A stretch of DNA of 22,427 nt from DATARH01 sp035534855. Its GTDB lineage: Bacteria; Pseudomonadota; Alphaproteobacteria; ATCC43930; CGMCC-115725. Of the stretch, positions 22,410-22,427 are shown in pieces (position 1 is the stretch's first letter; each line of letters starts with the position of its first letter). The position numbers and the translations under genes are program-made. The notes below the pieces were generated by a model that saw only the letters and a list, made by a program, of their open reading frames with translations, was not told the DNA's origin and did not search any database. The stretch lies in assembly GCA_035534855.1 (NCBI GenBank), contig DATLRD010000032.1, positions 1-22,427 on the forward strand, written 5' to 3'.

Positions 22410-22427
22410 CCGGCGAATAGCGGGAGG

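Overview
The window is GC-rich, densely packed bacterial chromosome. Gene content (Mg-type HemB, RmuC, RecQ, a mitochondrial-processing-peptidase-like M16 peptidase, threonine synthase, YqgE, CoA-transferase/SDR/flavin monooxygenase catabolic genes) and the style of the interspersed palindromic repeats suggest an alphaproteobacterium (Rhodospirillales- or Hyphomicrobiales-like). This is inferred from gene character only; no rRNA or tRNA gene is present.

Layout. 1-7.1 kb holds mostly housekeeping and metabolic genes: the 5' end of rmuC (cut by the window edge), a possible small membrane protein, a persulfide dioxygenase-rhodanese fusion divergent from a GNAT acetyltransferase, hemB, then recQ - PEP mutase/isocitrate-lyase-like enzyme - DUF4345 membrane protein on the minus strand, and a VOC protein. 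From about 13.4 kb down to 7.1 kb the minus strand is one long co-directional run: a DGLPVVPPT-motif protein of unknown function, a UGSC-family selenoprotein, a ParDE-type toxin-antitoxin pair, a CoA-transferase pseudogene with a large internal deletion, an atypical SDR, a flavin-dependent monooxygenase whose N-terminus is encoded by a palindromic repeat, and an LpxR-like outer-membrane deacylase. 13.5-15.6 kb holds two YqgE/AlgH paralogs around a peroxiredoxin. 15.6-18.9 kb is a thrC - M16 peptidase - GNAT operon. 19.1-22.4 kb carries a fluoroacetate-dehalogenase-like hydrolase, a ThDP-dependent enzyme and a maltose O-acetyltransferase-like protein. No intergenic stretch exceeds 300 bases; the longest (345-611, 18940-19141, 14841-15066) show nothing I can name beyond likely promoter space.

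The most important result is the selenoprotein at 11647-12186 (minus). Ordinary gene calling stops it at an in-frame TGA after 98 codons. The frame continues for another 80 codons that keep the family's U-G-S-C-T-S-C motif and its conserved C-terminal half, and a long stem-loop that looks like a bacterial SECIS starts directly after the TGA. It appears to be co-transcribed with the DGLPVVPPT-motif protein, which ends in a Cys-x4-Cys tail, so the pair may form an uncharacterised selenium-dependent redox system. The sel genes needed to decode Sec are not in this window.
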